Shown piece after piece: positions 11,321-23,900 of a stretch of 64,000 nucleotides of DNA (positions are counted from its first letter, which is position 1; each line of letters begins with the position of its first letter). Source of the stretch: Pleurotus ostreatus/Saccharomyces cerevisiae fusant (lineage: Eukaryota; Opisthokonta). The stretch is taken from assembly GCA_024196135.1 (NCBI GenBank), contig JAMQCK010000056.1, positions 1-64,000 on the forward strand, given 5' to 3'. Below the pieces are notes generated by a model that worked only from the letters and a program-made list of their open reading frames with translations, searched no databases and was not told where the DNA came from. The translations under genes and the position numbers were made by a program.

Positions 11321-11765
11321 ATGTCTTCCACCTCTGCCCTTCGCCGCACGATAGCCGTCTGGGCGAGGGTCGAGCGCCCGGAAACCATGGAATGGTTCCT
11401 CGTTTCTTCTCTTCGGACCTTTGGAAGGAGTTACTCAGAGACCTCTCTACCTCCCGTTTACCCTCCAGCCTCTCAAGTTCCGCAAATCGTCTCGCTCTCA
11501 TCCGTGCTGGACTCGTACTGGTTGCTGTCGCCCTTATCCTCGATGCTGCCCGAGATTCCTACACTGCGCTCGATAGTCCTGCGTTTGACATTCTCGCTTC
11601 TCACTTGCCAAGCTTCTGGCGTTGGATGTGGAGTCTCCATCGCACCAAGCACAGTGAAGCAGAGTGCGAGCTCATCTTTGTCACCGCTGAGCTACTCGAT
11701 TACGACGAAGTCACGTTCTACCGTTGCACGCGAGGGCCACGACCTTGCGACGGAGTAGTCAATTC
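11321..11765 (+). pseudogene. Truncated MYND-family paralogue (N-terminal piece only)
   Basis: The segment matches the N-terminal third of the gene at 11970-13673: PRFFSSDLWKELLRDLS corresponds to PRFFSSNLWKEILRDLS, and the following helix-rich part also aligns. The ATG at 11321 (MSSTSALRRT) matches the twin's MPLTSTAHRT. The frame then breaks at about 11390, where ATGGAATGG appears in place of a single ATGG. It breaks again near 11715, where similarity passes into another frame and stops within 50 bases. No zinc finger follows. It is a dead fragment, opposite in orientation to the larger copy. Confidence 0.7.
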
Positions 11766-11969
11766 ATTGTTGGCTTAAAGTTTGGCCAGGCGAATACTTA
11801 GTGCAGGTATCTGGATTGCAAGTTCTATTGTAATGCTTCTAACTCAAAGACACCAACCATGAATCTGACTTTGACGACTCCCACCATCGTAGATGCCTTC
11901 ACAATAGCAATGCGAAGGGTCGCAGGAACCTGCAAGGCCTCTATGTCGCTTCGCTCCATCCCCAGACTT

Positions 11970-13673
11970 TCAAGAAACAAAGATTCTGCTGGCCTTGGAC
12001 CACTTGGCAGATCCTCTGTCGTGCACCTTGACGGCTGCTGACTGAGGCTCTTGAGGTCCAACTCGAGTAACAATGCTGACTGCGTAGGGAACGTGGAATC
12101 TGCGCGTGCCCGTTGGATCGCCTCCTTCGCACACAGGCGCAAAGCAGACGTCGGAAAGGGAGCACATGTCAGAGATATCCCGTTCCGGGACTGTAGAGAC
12201 GCGTGAGCTGCACGTTCGCCCCGTCCAAAATAAAGGCGCAACGACGCACGGTGTAACCAAATGGCAAGAAATCCTGTGGTGAGCACGGTCACGAACCTGA
12301 CAGTTTTTGCTGCAATAGTATACTTCCCCGCAGCCGCAGCGTTTGAGCAGCTTCTCCGTCGTGAGACACTAGTAGCAGGTCATTATTACCGCTATTGCAA
12401 AGCTGACAAGAGTATCACCTCAGGATTGCCGCAAGCGCGAGGCACTTCACGCTTGCTGCTCTCTGCCAGCAAATTCGAGCGGTTGGTCAGGTTGGTGATC
12501 ATTACATTCCACTCGTCATGCCCTACGCCTGCCTTATCGTCGTGCAAAAGGGGATGGCGCGTGTGAGCGCGCTGAACCGCGCGTAATACAGACTTGAAGA
12601 CCATCGCGGGCGTGATGAGCTCGTGGACGACCAAGGAAACCAGCTTCGGCACTTGCGAGGTGTCTGGGTTCGGGAAGCGGTCGAGACATGCGGAGGCCAC
12701 GGAGGAGATCTCCACGGACCATTCGACAGATGGTTCGTACGTGTGTAAGATTCTTGACTACGAGCAGCGAGAGCAGCTTGCAGCAATATATGACATAGTC
12801 CTCCCACTGTCGCTCGCTGGGCTTGGGTCCGGCGATTTGGGTGGTCTCGTCCAGCACGCATAAGGCCCTGCCCGTGCTTGGGAGTGCGCGAAAGAGGTGG
12901 GGAAGGAGGATTTCAGAGCTTGCGCAGTTACACAGAACATTGACGACATTCGCTAGATCGCCTGCGCTCACTGGGCCCGGCTTCATGCAAAGGTCGTGCA
13001 TACGGCGCACGAGCAGACGCGTGCCAAACGGTCCTGCCGCTGCCACCTCCTGCACTACCTGGTCCGCGTCGGATTGGATCACAGCGGCGAGGCAGTTCAT
13101 CGCGAGGTCGATGCCGGCGTCCACCATGTCGTGACTGGCGACGTACTCCCAGAGATCGTAGGTGAACGCGATAGCATCTGGCTGAGCAAGTACCGCTATC
13201 CGCAATTGTTCATTGTAGACAATAAGGCGCGAGGATACGCGGACAAGGGCGTACGCCAGCCACGTCGCACCGTCAGCGAGAACTGCGACGTCCTGGTAGT
13301 TGAATTGAAGGGCAGTGGTATAGACCAGCGCGCACTCGGCGGCGCTGCGCTGCGCAGGATGTAGAGCCGGCAGCCAAGGCCAGATGGTGGGCACCTCTCT
13401 GGCGAGCGCGCTGAAGGCTCGGGCGTCGATGCAACTCTCTGCTGCGTCGATGACGATGGCGAGGGCGATCAGTGCAATGCCTGCTCGAACGAGAGCGAGA
13501 CAATCTGCAGGAATAGTAACGCCGGAGGGTATGTTGGAGGGAGAAAGATCCCTGAGTATTTCTTTCCAGAGGTTGGAGGAGAAGAAGCGTGGGGCCATCG
13601 TGTATGGCGCGTCTGGATCTTCACTGTGTCGCATGGCGAGTATGGTGCGGTGTGCGGTCGAAGTGAGAGGCAT
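11970..13673 (-). pseudogene. MYND-finger family gene with frameshift, probably inactive
   Basis: The long reading frame begins MPLTSTAHRT at 13673 and runs helix-rich (PRFFSSNLWKEILRDLS, then DGATWLAYALVRVSS and more), parallel to the intact copy at 18220-20155. At about 12690 the similarity passes from one frame (CRMVRGDLLRGL) to another (CLDRFPNPDTS) by one base, with no splice signals. Downstream the finger is still legible: ACGNPE, an intron (GTGATA..TAG), then CLTTEKLLKRCGCG, EVYYCSKNCQ and HHRISC. The splice donor that follows the finger in the other copies is altered here, and the conserved C-terminal exon is not recognisable. This looks like a recently inactivated gene; an assembly error at the frameshift is possible. 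Confidence 0.7.
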
Positions 13674-14042
13674 ATCGTTTGGTGCAGGCGCTGCGATGTT
13701 CTGAAAATTGACTGAACAGACAGAGAGAGCCAACCTCCTGCGGTCAGGGTCTTGTAGAAACGCGCAAAGCACGAGATAGTACGTGGATGAGCTCGTCAAA
13801 CGGCAAGCCGCAGAAGCATGCGCGCCGCTGTGACAAAACACGTGAGGTGACGCAACGCGATGCATGGACTCGTCTCAGTCTGTTCTCATTGGAACTTGAA
13901 GCGTGTATCTGCATTCCCTGAAGGGAGAGAAAGTAGCTGTAAGAGACACCGTGCTGATGCACACGGTCCCCAAATCAAGGATACACTTGCGAAAATATAT
14001 ACGCTCTGCCGATACCGTCCTCCACACCAACTGATTCCAGGC
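13674..14042. other. Intergenic, upstream of MYND copy and downstream of pirin
   Basis: No gene seen. The sequence upstream of the ATG at 13673 stays open in frame for about 60 codons, but no better start is evident. Confidence 0.4.
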
Positions 14043-15549
14043 TTAACGCCCACCTATCTTCGACTTCCACTCCCTTGCGCCCTCAAAGCCATTGATGCCC
14101 ATTTGGTCTGTGGCGAGGTTAGTCTTAGTTTAATCGACGATCGGGACCGCGATGCTTACAATCAAGGAACGTCTTCTGAATCTCCTCGCGCGAGGTCATG
14201 ACGAAGGGGCCGTACTGAACGACGGGCTGGTCGAGGGGTTCGCCAGCAACCTGATGATACCAAGGTCAACACCCACTTGAAGACTGAGAAAGAAGAAGAC
14301 CACGCACAATGACGAACTCCGTGCCATCCTCCGCACTTGTGATGGAGACGCCTGTCTCGCCGTCCTTGCCACTGTCAAGCACGAGGGTGTGATACTTCTC
14401 GTTCGGTGTGGTCTCGTCGCCGACGGTGACGGCGCCCTTGAACACTACGTCGTGTAAGCAGTTTTCGTACACGTTGCTTGTGTCAGTGCTCACGATAGAT
14501 GAAGGCCGTCCAACCCGCGGCTTTACAGCAGGTCAGCTCTACGCCAAAATTGCACGCAGATGCAGCACTCACGAATCTCCTGGAAAATCGACGACCCCTT
14601 CTTGCTCATGATCACATGGAAGTACCAGCAGCCGCCGTAGGGCTTGACGGGCGACTCCACGCCATAGCTCTTCCCGCTGATAACCTTGATCTGCGTGGCT
14701 CCGTCCTTGCCTTCAGGGTATGCGGTAGGAATTCTGGGGACGCCGCGTCGGGTGAATAGCCGAATGAGAGAGTGGGGAAAGGCGCACGATTCGGGGTCTA
14801 GTTCTTGGTAGTTGGGTTCCTGTTGAGGGTTGGGTGTGAGTTGAGGGATGGAGAGGGGGATAGGGTAATGGGCATACCATCATCTTGTACTGCTTCGGCA
14901 GGTCGATCCAGAGCTGTAGGCCGTCGGGCTCGGGCTCGCCCTCTGCGAGATAGAATGAGTGGATGCTCTGGAAGGAGAGGCGAGGGACGTACTCTTGAGC
15001 ACCGGCATCTCCGCGTGCATAATTCCACGACCGGCGGTCATCCACTGAACGCCTCCTTGCCTCAACGTTCCAGCGTGTCCTGCCGAATCTTCGTGGTTGC
15101 TAGTCCCCTGAAGCATGTAGGTAACCGTGGCCTGTCCGCGGTGCGGATGATCAGGGAACTGATCGTAAATGGTATGTTAGCTGCGTCGATCTCTACTAGC
15201 TGAGTTAGTAGAACGTACCCCTCCTTTGGAGATGTGGAAGTGGTCGAGCATGAGGAAGGGTGAGAGGTTGCGGAGGCTCATCGAGCCGATGCTGCGGCGG
15301 ACGAGCGCGCCTTCGCCCTATAGTCGAGTGAGTAGACACTCTTGACTGCAGGTCTAATGTACACACCTCGGGCGTCTCCACCGCATACACCTTCTTCACC
15401 ACTGATCTTGATTTCTGCGCAGCGGCCATGTTTCTCAATGAACTCGTACTGAAGAACGACTTGTTCGATAGAAGCGGAGTCTGATATGCGAGCAAGAGTA
15501 CGAGGAGCGAGAGACCGACGATCAGTGCCTTATATACGGCGGCGGGCAT
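14043..15549 (-). CDS. Pirin-family cupin protein with N-terminal hydrophobic segment
   Basis: Pirins are iron-binding double-cupin proteins; some act as quercetinases and others as transcriptional cofactors. The iron ligands are visible: FPDHPHRG (two His) and MHAEMP (His and Glu), with the hallmark QWMTAGRG between. Further exons give LWIDLP, the second cupin and a terminal YQMGINGFEGAREW segment. The C-terminal intron runs GTAAGC..CAG and the stop is TAA at 14043. The ATG at 15549 adds a strongly hydrophobic stretch (KALIVGLSLLVLLLAYQ), then SLRNMAAAQKSR. An internal ATG at MAAAQKSR would give the normal cytosolic or nuclear length. At least seven introns. Confidence 0.9.
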
Positions 15550-15996
15550 CGAGGCTGACGGACCTGCTTATGCGGGATGAGATGTGGGCTGAGACTGCGA
15601 GTGAGGGTACGGAGCATAGATGCGAGGGGTCGTTCGACGCTGCCTAAGCATTCTGCCCCTTTGCCTCAGCCAGTCCATGATCGTTGCCATAAAGAGAAGA
15701 ATAAGGACACGCCTTCCGCGCTGATGTCATCGCGATGACTTCTGAAGATCTCGCGTGGGATTGTTCGACTTCGGTGGCGGCCAATCACAGGGAACTTCTT
15801 ATGGCCCAGCGCAGAGGATGAGCAGAGGTCGGGCAGATGACGGCCAGCTTACGGCTGAAGGGAGTAGAAACAGATTTTCAGATTAGGACTAGAGGCCACG
15901 GCGCCAGCATTTGTCGGACCAGTTCACAGTAGGCGCCCCAACATTATCTTGAATTTCGACGAACTGTCCAGAATAGACTACACTCCTCCGCCCGAA
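15550..15996. other. Intergenic between two minus-strand genes
   Basis: Contains the pirin upstream region and the isomerase 3' flank. No ORF, repeat or RNA gene recognised. Confidence 0.4.
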
Positions 15997-17334
15997 TCAT
16001 AGCTTGTGCCGCAGCTCCTTCCTCGCAATCATTTCGAACCGTGCAGTAGGTGCTCCACTAGCGAATCGCTCTGCCTGAGCTAGCATTCGACATCAGTTAA
16101 CAAGCCTCGCCACAAAACACTTCCGCTCACCATACGCCTCGCGCATGTTCGCCGCATCAAAGTTATTCTTCTCGTTCTGCGCGTCCTTGAGCAGGCGCTT
16201 GACCCCGAGGAGTGCGGTGCGGTCCAAGCCATCAAGTTCAAACTGTAGTTTCTTGCGAACGGCGCTATGGAATTCCTCGGTCGATTGGGCGGGGAATATT
16301 TCACTGAAGCAGAGAGCTGGAGTTAACGGGATCCAGTGATGGTGACCGGGGGCCTACTTGTAAAAGCCACACGCCAGGAGCTCGTCCGCGCCTTTCTTCT
16401 TTCCCCAGAGCAGCACCTCGTTCGCCTTCGCGACGCCCACTGCAAGGTATGAACACTATCATCATATTTCAAAGTGAACGACTTACTCCTGTTCGCGAAA
16501 GTGATACTCGAGCCCGCCTCAGCGATGATCCCTGGTCACGGAGGTCAGAAGGCAAACGTATGGACGTGGCAACCTTACCCACCGAGGAAGGTGAACGGCA
16601 CAGAAAGCCACGCATTCGGAAGCGCGTAGATGAAGTCGAAGTGGCCCAGCATGGCTGCCGCGATGCCTAGAAAATGCGTCAGCACATTCAGCCTGGCCGG
16701 TCATAGCCGTTTTTACCCATAACAGGACCATTGACAGCCGCGACCAGAATCTTGCTATGCTTGTAGAGCTATAAAGACCTCCAGGTAAGCCCAAAGCGAC
16801 GTGTTTGACGATGAGCTCGAACGTACCGCTTGCGAGCAATCGAGCGTCGTAGCGGCTATCCCCTTCAGCAAATTTTGTCGCACGCTGTTTGGAGTGTCTG
16901 CGTAGACGGAGGCGTCCCAGGGCCGTTCGCATTTGAAGTTCGTACCACTGTTAAATAGGCGTCAGCCTGAAACCTTGGAGGAGCTACGACGTTGGAAGGC
17001 TTACGAGCAGAAGTAGTTTCCCGTGGCTGCAAGAAGAAGGCGCTGGTCAGCGACAGGGGGTGAACAAGAGGGAGTATGCTAACCTTGCCATACAGTCACT
17101 AAGACGTCCGCTCGCGCGTCAATCTCGCGCAAGCTGGAGGCAAAAAGGTCGTAGTCTGGGTCGTGGTACGTGTGAGTAGGGTGCCCTTCATAAGGTTCTG
17201 GGAACGGGCTTGCAATAAAGGGCACAAGACGCACCTGCAGGCTGAAGCGCATTCAGAGAGGCAGGTCGGTTGAGCGTAATGGTCGCGATAGGACCATGCA
17301 CTTCAACGCGCACGCCTTCATTCGCAGAAGACAT
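15997..17334 (-). CDS. Enoyl-CoA hydratase/isomerase, probably peroxisomal delta3,delta2-enoyl-CoA isomerase
   Basis: Crotonase-fold enzyme. The delta3,delta2-isomerase shifts double bonds so that unsaturated fatty acids can enter beta-oxidation. Exon 1 encodes MSSANEGVRVEVHGPIATI then TLNRPASLNAL, the standard N-terminal strand. Later exons carry SGTNF and the oxyanion-hole region AAVNGPVMGIAAAMLGHFD. The C-terminal part, ending QFELDGLDRTALLGVKRLL and MIARKELRHKL, is closer to fungal Eci1 than to hydratases. The last three residues, HKL, are a plausible peroxisomal targeting signal 1. At least eight short introns. The stop is TGA at 15997. The isomerase rather than hydratase call is inference. 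Confidence 0.82.
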
Positions 17335-18219
17335 CGTAGCAGACTACGAGTGGCGACTGGTCTCGCAGGAGAAAGTCGCTGATTGTCAAGACAGGCGTAT
17401 CCTGTAGTAGCTTGTCCTTCCGTCTTGCCGACCAGTATGCGCGTGCCAATGAGACGAGCGGGACCTCGGATGCGCGCTTGGGAATGGGGCGCAGTGAAGA
17501 GGTGTTCACTAGCTATATATGCTCCCCAATGGCCGCACTGAGCAACACAGAAGCCCACCCTGGGCAGGAGACCACCACCGGCTATGTCGGGTTCGTTTTC
17601 GGCGCGACATGGTGGGTTTGCCAGAGATATGGGGCCCCGGAGAAGCGGTCCGGGGAGGGCGCGTGATGTCGATGTACACGGTCACGGGATGAAAGGTTCG
17701 ACTTCGGACGAGGGCCGTGGTCCTGATTGGCCGTTGTCTTATTTCGATCGGAGAGAGGACAACGGTGCTACAGAGAAGGGAGGAGAATGTCATTCGAGGT
17801 GGATGCTGGTAAGGGCTGAACAGAGAGAAAGAGGATACGTGCTTGTCCCCGAGGTGAGCCGCTCGAGGTCAGTTGACACCGAGCCGTGCGGATCCATATT
17901 CCCAGAGCTCTAACTTACAACCTATCTCGCTTTCAGCTATTCAGCAACGGTTCATCCATGCTGCTATCATGGTCGAAGACGCATTTGTTTCTTACTACCC
18001 GCTTACAAAGGTCGCCGACGAAAGCTCGCGCGCTGCGAAGCGGGCTGACCGCTGTCGCATCGCCATGTACAAGTTGGGCATACGTTTGCGTATATTTGGC
18101 ATCGCATATACATATGAGCATAAGTGGCATACCAGTAGGCGCGGTCGTGGCGCCACGTTCCGAAGAAAGGCTGCCTTAAGACCGTGCGCCGTATACCGTG
18201 CACAGAGTGACTTACTGTA
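17335..18219. other. Gene-poor region
   Basis: About 0.9 kb between the isomerase start and the end of the MYND gene. A plus-strand ORF (17873-18433) overlaps the MYND C-terminal exon in antisense and looks like a shadow. No mobile-element ends found. Confidence 0.4.
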
Positions 18220-20155
18220 TCAAGCAGTTTCACGCTCGCATTTTTCTTTCTCCAATATCGCCAAACAGCCCGTGCAGCCCGAGCACCCCCCCACCGGACC
18301 GAAATGCATGACGAAGTCTGTACCACCGACAGCGATGACGGTCGCCAGCCAGTCATTCAGGCAGTCGGGGTACTTGAAGTCAAGTTTCAGCTCTTTCCAC
18401 GTCACCCGTTTGCGATTGTTGTACCCGGTGTAGTCGACGGCGGCGAGGCGGGCGGTGCCCTTTTGGTCGAGGGTCCTTCGGGCGTCCTCTTGGGAGATGT
18501 GCCGGATGAAGTACCAGTCGGAGTGTCGGTCGAAGACGTCGGTGGGTGAGGCGACTGAGCGGTCGACGGATGAGGGGCCGAATAGGTCGACTGATGAGGG
18601 GTCCAGGACAACTAGGAGGGGATAAGTTGGTATGGAGCGGATTGGAAAGGAAGGGAGGGAGGGACGTACTAGGCTGACAGAACACTCTATGTTCACGCCT
18701 ATGCGCTCTTTGGCACGCTGTTGAGCAATAGAAAGCATCGCCGCAAGGACAGCGCTTCAATTTTGTGCATTCCCGATCGCACTGAGTGGCGCGATCAGCG
18801 AATTACTTCGTCCAGTTACGAACGCGGCAACGCACCTGTTTGTTGTGGCAGTACTGCCTTTCTTCTAATGTTTTCGTTACATTAGTCAACATATCACTGC
18901 GTTCGCGAACGAGAGCTCCCATGACGTTCCATGCTTCGAATCCGCGAATGCCCGTGACGCACAAGTTTAGCTTGTCGCGTTCAGCAGTCTGCACGACTGC
19001 CTTGATGGCCGAGGGGAATATCAACCCTGGCTTGACGAAGTATTCTAATGTGTTCGCGATGTTCCCAGAGGCCGGGCCCTTCGGAAAGCGTATCAGGGCC
19101 CTATACATGGCACGGAGGAGGGGCGACCTCATGAGCTTGACAATGTCACGCGTGCCCCGGACGTTGAAGCGCAGATAGTTGAAGGTAGTGATGCAGTTCG
19201 CAGTGAAGCGATCACGCATGTCAAAGCCGTCCATGCAGCGAAGCCGAAGGGTGGGTTTTGCGGCGTCAGGCAGGTCGACGGCGGTCATGGCCAGCGGCAG
19301 CACGAAGAGCACGGGGCGGAGCAGAGGACGCACATCCTCGTGCCACGCGGTCCACATGAGGATTTGCATGAGCATGGCGATCTCTTCGAACTTGTGGGCG
19401 GATTGGGGCGCGTCGATCAGGTCCTCTAGGCGTCTTGCGAAGTGGCGGCCGCTCGCGGGCCCTCTGGCGAAGACCTCTGCTTGGAAGTCGGAGCGCATGT
19501 CTTCGTGAGTGGAGACCACGGTGCCGATCACACTTTCGAGGGAGACGGAGAGCAGGATGTCGGGATCACAGTTCTTGTATGTCGTTGTCGTCGAGATCCT
19601 CCACATGTCGTATATGATCTCCGCCCAGTCGCCCTGAGCTCTCATAGCAGCACGACCCTCGGTAAAGCAGGTTAACGCGTACAGGACGAGGTCGCTGAAC
19701 ATGAGGACGCCGTCTTGCGAGCATCGGCCCAAGAAGATATCCCATCCGTGGCGTCGTTTGGCGACGGAGACGAGGTCCCTATCGGCGCTGCGCGGAGTCT
19801 TCGTGTAGTCGATCAGGTAGCGCATCCATGGCCAAACACGGGGGACCAGCTCGTTCGTGTACTTGGTGCGCACTCCCGGTTCGGTGCTGGCACGGATGAC
19901 GCGCAAGAGGTCCGTCAACGAGGAAGCGGCGTCGATTCCCCTGAATATGCGATCCCACTCGTCGTTCGTGAAGGGACCATCGTGGTCGGGGATCAAGGCT
20001 GGGTCGAGGTGGCGGAGGACTCTTGCGTATGTTCGCGATCTAGCAAATGCAGGGGTCAGAGTGAGGTCCTGACGCATGTAGCCTGTCTTCAGGTTGGCCC
20101 CGAGGTCAAGTTCTGTGCGAATAGCAATGGCGAAGGGGGAGATACCGAAGAGCAT
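18220..20155 (-). CDS. MYND-type zinc-finger protein, large helical N-terminal region
   Basis: The ATG at 20155 (MLFGISPFAIAIRTELDLG) follows a TATATAA 55 bases upstream. A helix-rich region of about 420 residues leads to the finger: CHNKQ, an intron (GTGCGT..CAG), then CDRECTKLKRCPCG, DAFYCSTACQ and HRVFC. A second intron (GTACGT..TAG) leads to the C-terminal exon, which holds RHSDWYFIR and ends EKCERETA. MYND fingers usually bind proline-rich partners, but nothing shows the partner here. The ligand spacing differs from the usual form by C-x-C in the second pair. Paralogues lie at 45512-47385 and 49665-51449, with decayed ones at 11-13.7 kb. Function unknown. Confidence 0.82.
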
Positions 20156-20209
20156 AATGAGAATGGGAGGCAAGAGATGACAGGCGTGGCACCGCAGAGG
20201 ACATCGCTG

Positions 20210-20216
20210 TTATATA
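20210..20216 (-). promoter_or_regulatory. TATA box of MYND gene
   Basis: TATATAA on the minus strand, 55 bases before the ATG at 20155. Confidence 0.5.
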
Positions 20217-20928
20217 GCTACGCAGATATGAATCATACACTCGGCACGAGGCGGTCATGAGCATTAGAACCATGCATGAGCTGGCCAGCCTCGGCAAAGC
20301 GCAGGCGGTGCTCCATTTGACACACAACAACATGCAAACGGCTGTTGTTATGTCGTCACGATTCGAATTTCGAGGCCAGGAAGAGATGGTGGCATAAGCA
20401 GAGAGCGGGTGGCCCACCGAGGTCATCGTCGAGGACAAGTCGAACACATGGGAAACGACAAACACCAAGCCGGCCGGCAGACTCCGAGTGATCGGCGCGG
20501 CACGACAACCTCCGGACTCCGGTGGCGCGCGTCCCCCGTCGACAAAGCTGCGACCGTCTGTCATTCTGCAACAGTGGCCGCAGGCATGCAAGAGGTATTG
20601 CTCTCGCGTGTTTCCCAGCAACGTAGCCTTTGCTCAATAGCCCTGGTCAGGCGGCTTAGAAGAGGTTCAGCCCTTGTTGCCTCTATCCGAATTATCCGCG
20701 CGTCGGCCGACGGACCCAACTTCAGTGCGTTTTCTGGCAGGAATGGCGGAAGAACTGCGCTCACTTGAGTCAAGTTTTGCAGGACTGGGGCGGTAAATTT
20801 GTCGGCCATAAAAGCAGGACAAACACGAGCAACCGCCCACGCCTTGTTCCCCTCCTTATCTCGCCGCTGCGCCCATCTTATCTCTCGTCGGAGCGTCTAG
20901 TCAAACGCCGACAAACTGCGCCGATCAT
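20217..20928. other. Divergent intergenic region
   Basis: Lies between the MYND gene and the C1-THF synthase gene, so it should hold both promoters. Overlapping ORFs of 70-170 codons show no family match. No repeats seen. Confidence 0.4.
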
Positions 20929-23900
20929 ATGTCTCTCGGACAATGGCGGCCCTTTGTCCGCTCCCTCTCGACCTTTACGCGCAGGATGGCGACGGACGCG
21001 AGTGCAGCGAAGATCATTGACGGTACCGCCATCGCGAAGTGAGTGTCCCCGTACGATGCGCGTACCCCCCTCTGAACGCGTCCAGGTCGGTGCGCGAGGA
21101 TGTGGCGAACAAGATCGCATCGATGCGCGCGCGCTTCCCTCGGTTTACCCCCCAGCTTGCCATCGTGCAGGCTGGTACGCGCCCGGACTCGGTCGTGTAC
21201 GTGCGCATGAAGAGCAAGGCCGCCCAGGAGGTCGGCATCGCGTTTAAGCATGTCACACTACCCGAGGAGGCAACGACTGAGGAGGTTGTCGACGTCGTGC
21301 AGCGTCTGAACGCCGATGAAGGCGTCAGCGGTATCCTGGTCCAGCTTCCCCTCGGTCCCCACGTCGGTGCATCTGGCGAACGCACCGTCACGGAGGCGAT
21401 CAGCCCAGAGAAAGACGTGGATGGGTATGTGATCTGTGCGTACTGCTCGGTCCCAACTAACGACGCACAGGTTCCACGCATACAACATCGGTCACCTTTC
21501 CTCGCGCGACTCCAACCCCCTCTTTGCCCCGTGCACACCCTCCGCTGTTATCCGCCTCCTCGAGAGTACGGGTGTCGAGATTGCCGGCACCAATGCGGTC
21601 GTACTAGGACGTAGCGATATTGTCGGCAGCCCAGTAGCCTCGATGCTCAGGAACAAGGACGCCACGGTCACGCAATGCCATAGTCGTACGAAGAACATCG
21701 AGTCGATCGTACGTTACATGGCAAAATCACCCTACACCCTCCTCACCTTCCCCTGCAGGTCAAGAACGCTGACATCGTAGTCTCTGCGATCGGCAAGGCT
21801 GAATGGGTGAAGGGATCTTGGATCAAGCCCGGCGCCGTCGTCATTGATGTTGGCATTAACTACGTCCCCGACGCATCGAAGAAGTCTGGCCAGCGCATGG
21901 TCGGCGATATCGAGTACGCTGAAGCAGCCAAGGTCGCCTCGTACATCACCCCCGTCCCCGGAGGCGTCGGCCCAATGACCGTCGCCATGCTCATGAACAA
22001 CACCTACCGTGCCGCTGAGCGCCTTTGGGAGAAGGCTCGCTCGCGCAAACTCAAGCCCCTCAAGCTGAACGTTCTAGAGAAGGTCCCGACCGACGTTGAG
22101 ATTTCGATGGCGCAGACGCCGAAGCCGGTCACGCAGCTTGCGGAGGAGATCGGTCTTCTGCCGAGCGAGCTTGAGAGCTATGGGCAGTACAAGGCGAAGG
22201 TCGACCTTTCCGTTTTGGAGCGTCTTGCACACCGCAAGAACGGCAAGTACATCGTAATTGCAGGGTACGTCTTCGAGATGACCGATGCTGCTCTCAAGTA
22301 TCTAATATCATCCACAGCATCACTCCGACACCTTTGGGCGAAGGCAAGTCTACAACAACGATCGGTCTTGCGCAGGCTTTGGGAGCAGAGCTCGGCCGCC
22401 CCGCGTTCGCTTGCGTGCGTCAGCCCAGTCAGGGTCCTACATTCGGCATCAAGGGGGGTGCAGCTGGCGGCGGTTACAGCCAGGTCATTCCCATGGACGA
22501 GGTAAGGGCGCTGCCCTATGGAGTACGTCTTGATGCTGATTGTGCTCTAGTTCAACTTGCACTTGACGGGCGATATCCACGCTGTCACCGCGGCAAACAA
22601 CCTGCTCGCTGCTGCGCTCGATGCGCGCATCTTCCACGAGGCGACGCAATCAGACAAGGCGCTCTACAGTCGCCTCGTGCCTACGAAGAAGGGCAAGCGC
22701 GAGTTTGCGCCGCTGATGTTCAAGCGCTTGGAGAAACTGGGGATCAACAAGACGGACCCGAATGACCTGACGCCTGAGGAGATCACCCGCTTCGCGCGCC
22801 TCGATGTCGACAAGGATACGATTACCTGGAACCGCGTCCTCGATACCAACGACCGGTACTTGCGCAAGATCCAGATCGGTCTTGCTGCGACCGAACAGGG
22901 CCACTCGCGTGAAGCCGCGTTCGACATCGCTGTCGCGTCGGAGTGCATGGCTGTCCTCGCGCTCACGACCGGTCTGCAGGACATGCGCGAGCGCCTCGGC
23001 AAGATGGTCGTCGCGACGAGCAAGCAAGGCGAGCCCGTCACCGCGGACGACATCGGTGTCTCCGGTGCTCTCGCCGTCCTCCTCAAGGACGCCATCAAGC
23101 CAAACTTGATGCAGACGCTCCAGGGCACGCCCGTCTTCGTGCACGCCGGCCCCTTCGCGAACATCGCGCACGGCAACTCGTCCATCCTCGCCGATCAGGT
23201 TGCGCTCAAGCTCGCCGGCACGGAGGAGGGCGACGAGGCTTCGCGCGTCGGCTACGTCCTCACCGAGGGCGGCTTCGGCGCGGACATGGGCATGGAGAAG
23301 TTCTGCAACATCAAGTGCAGGGTCAGCGGCCTCAAGCCGGACGCGACCGTCATCGTCGCCACCACCCGCGCGCTGAAGATGCACGGCGGCGGGCCCGACG
23401 TGTCCCCGGGCAAGCCGCTCGCGGACACGTACACCAAGGAGGATCTGGTCACCCTGAAGGAGGGCTGCAAGAACCTGGCGAAGCACATCGAGAACTCGCG
23501 CAAGTTCGGGATCAAGGTCATCGTCGCGATCAACCAGTTTGCGTCGGATACGCCGGCGGAGCTGGAGTTGGTGCGCGAGGAGGCGCTGAAGGCGGGCGCG
23601 GACGCGGCGGTGGTGAGCAACCACTGGGCGGAGGGTGGCAAGGGTGCGCGCGCGCTGGCGGAGGCGGTCATTGAGACGTGCGAGGGCGAGTCGCAGTTCA
23701 AGTTCCTCTATGATTTAGACCAGCCGATCGAGAAGAAGATCGAGACAATCTGCAAGGAGATCTATGGCGCGGATGGGATTGAGCTCAGCGAGCTTGCGCA
23801 GAAGCAGGTGGACACGTACTCGAGGCAGGGCTACAGTGGTCTTCCCAGTAAGTGGCGTAATTCCAGGAGTACAAGGAAGAAGTACTGACATACGTTCTAG

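Noticed and set aside
22650..23624. 324-codon minus-strand ORF inside C1-THF synthase
   Set aside because: It is antisense to a strongly conserved ligase domain; its Arg/Val/Leu/Asp-heavy composition is what the opposite frame of GC-rich codons gives.
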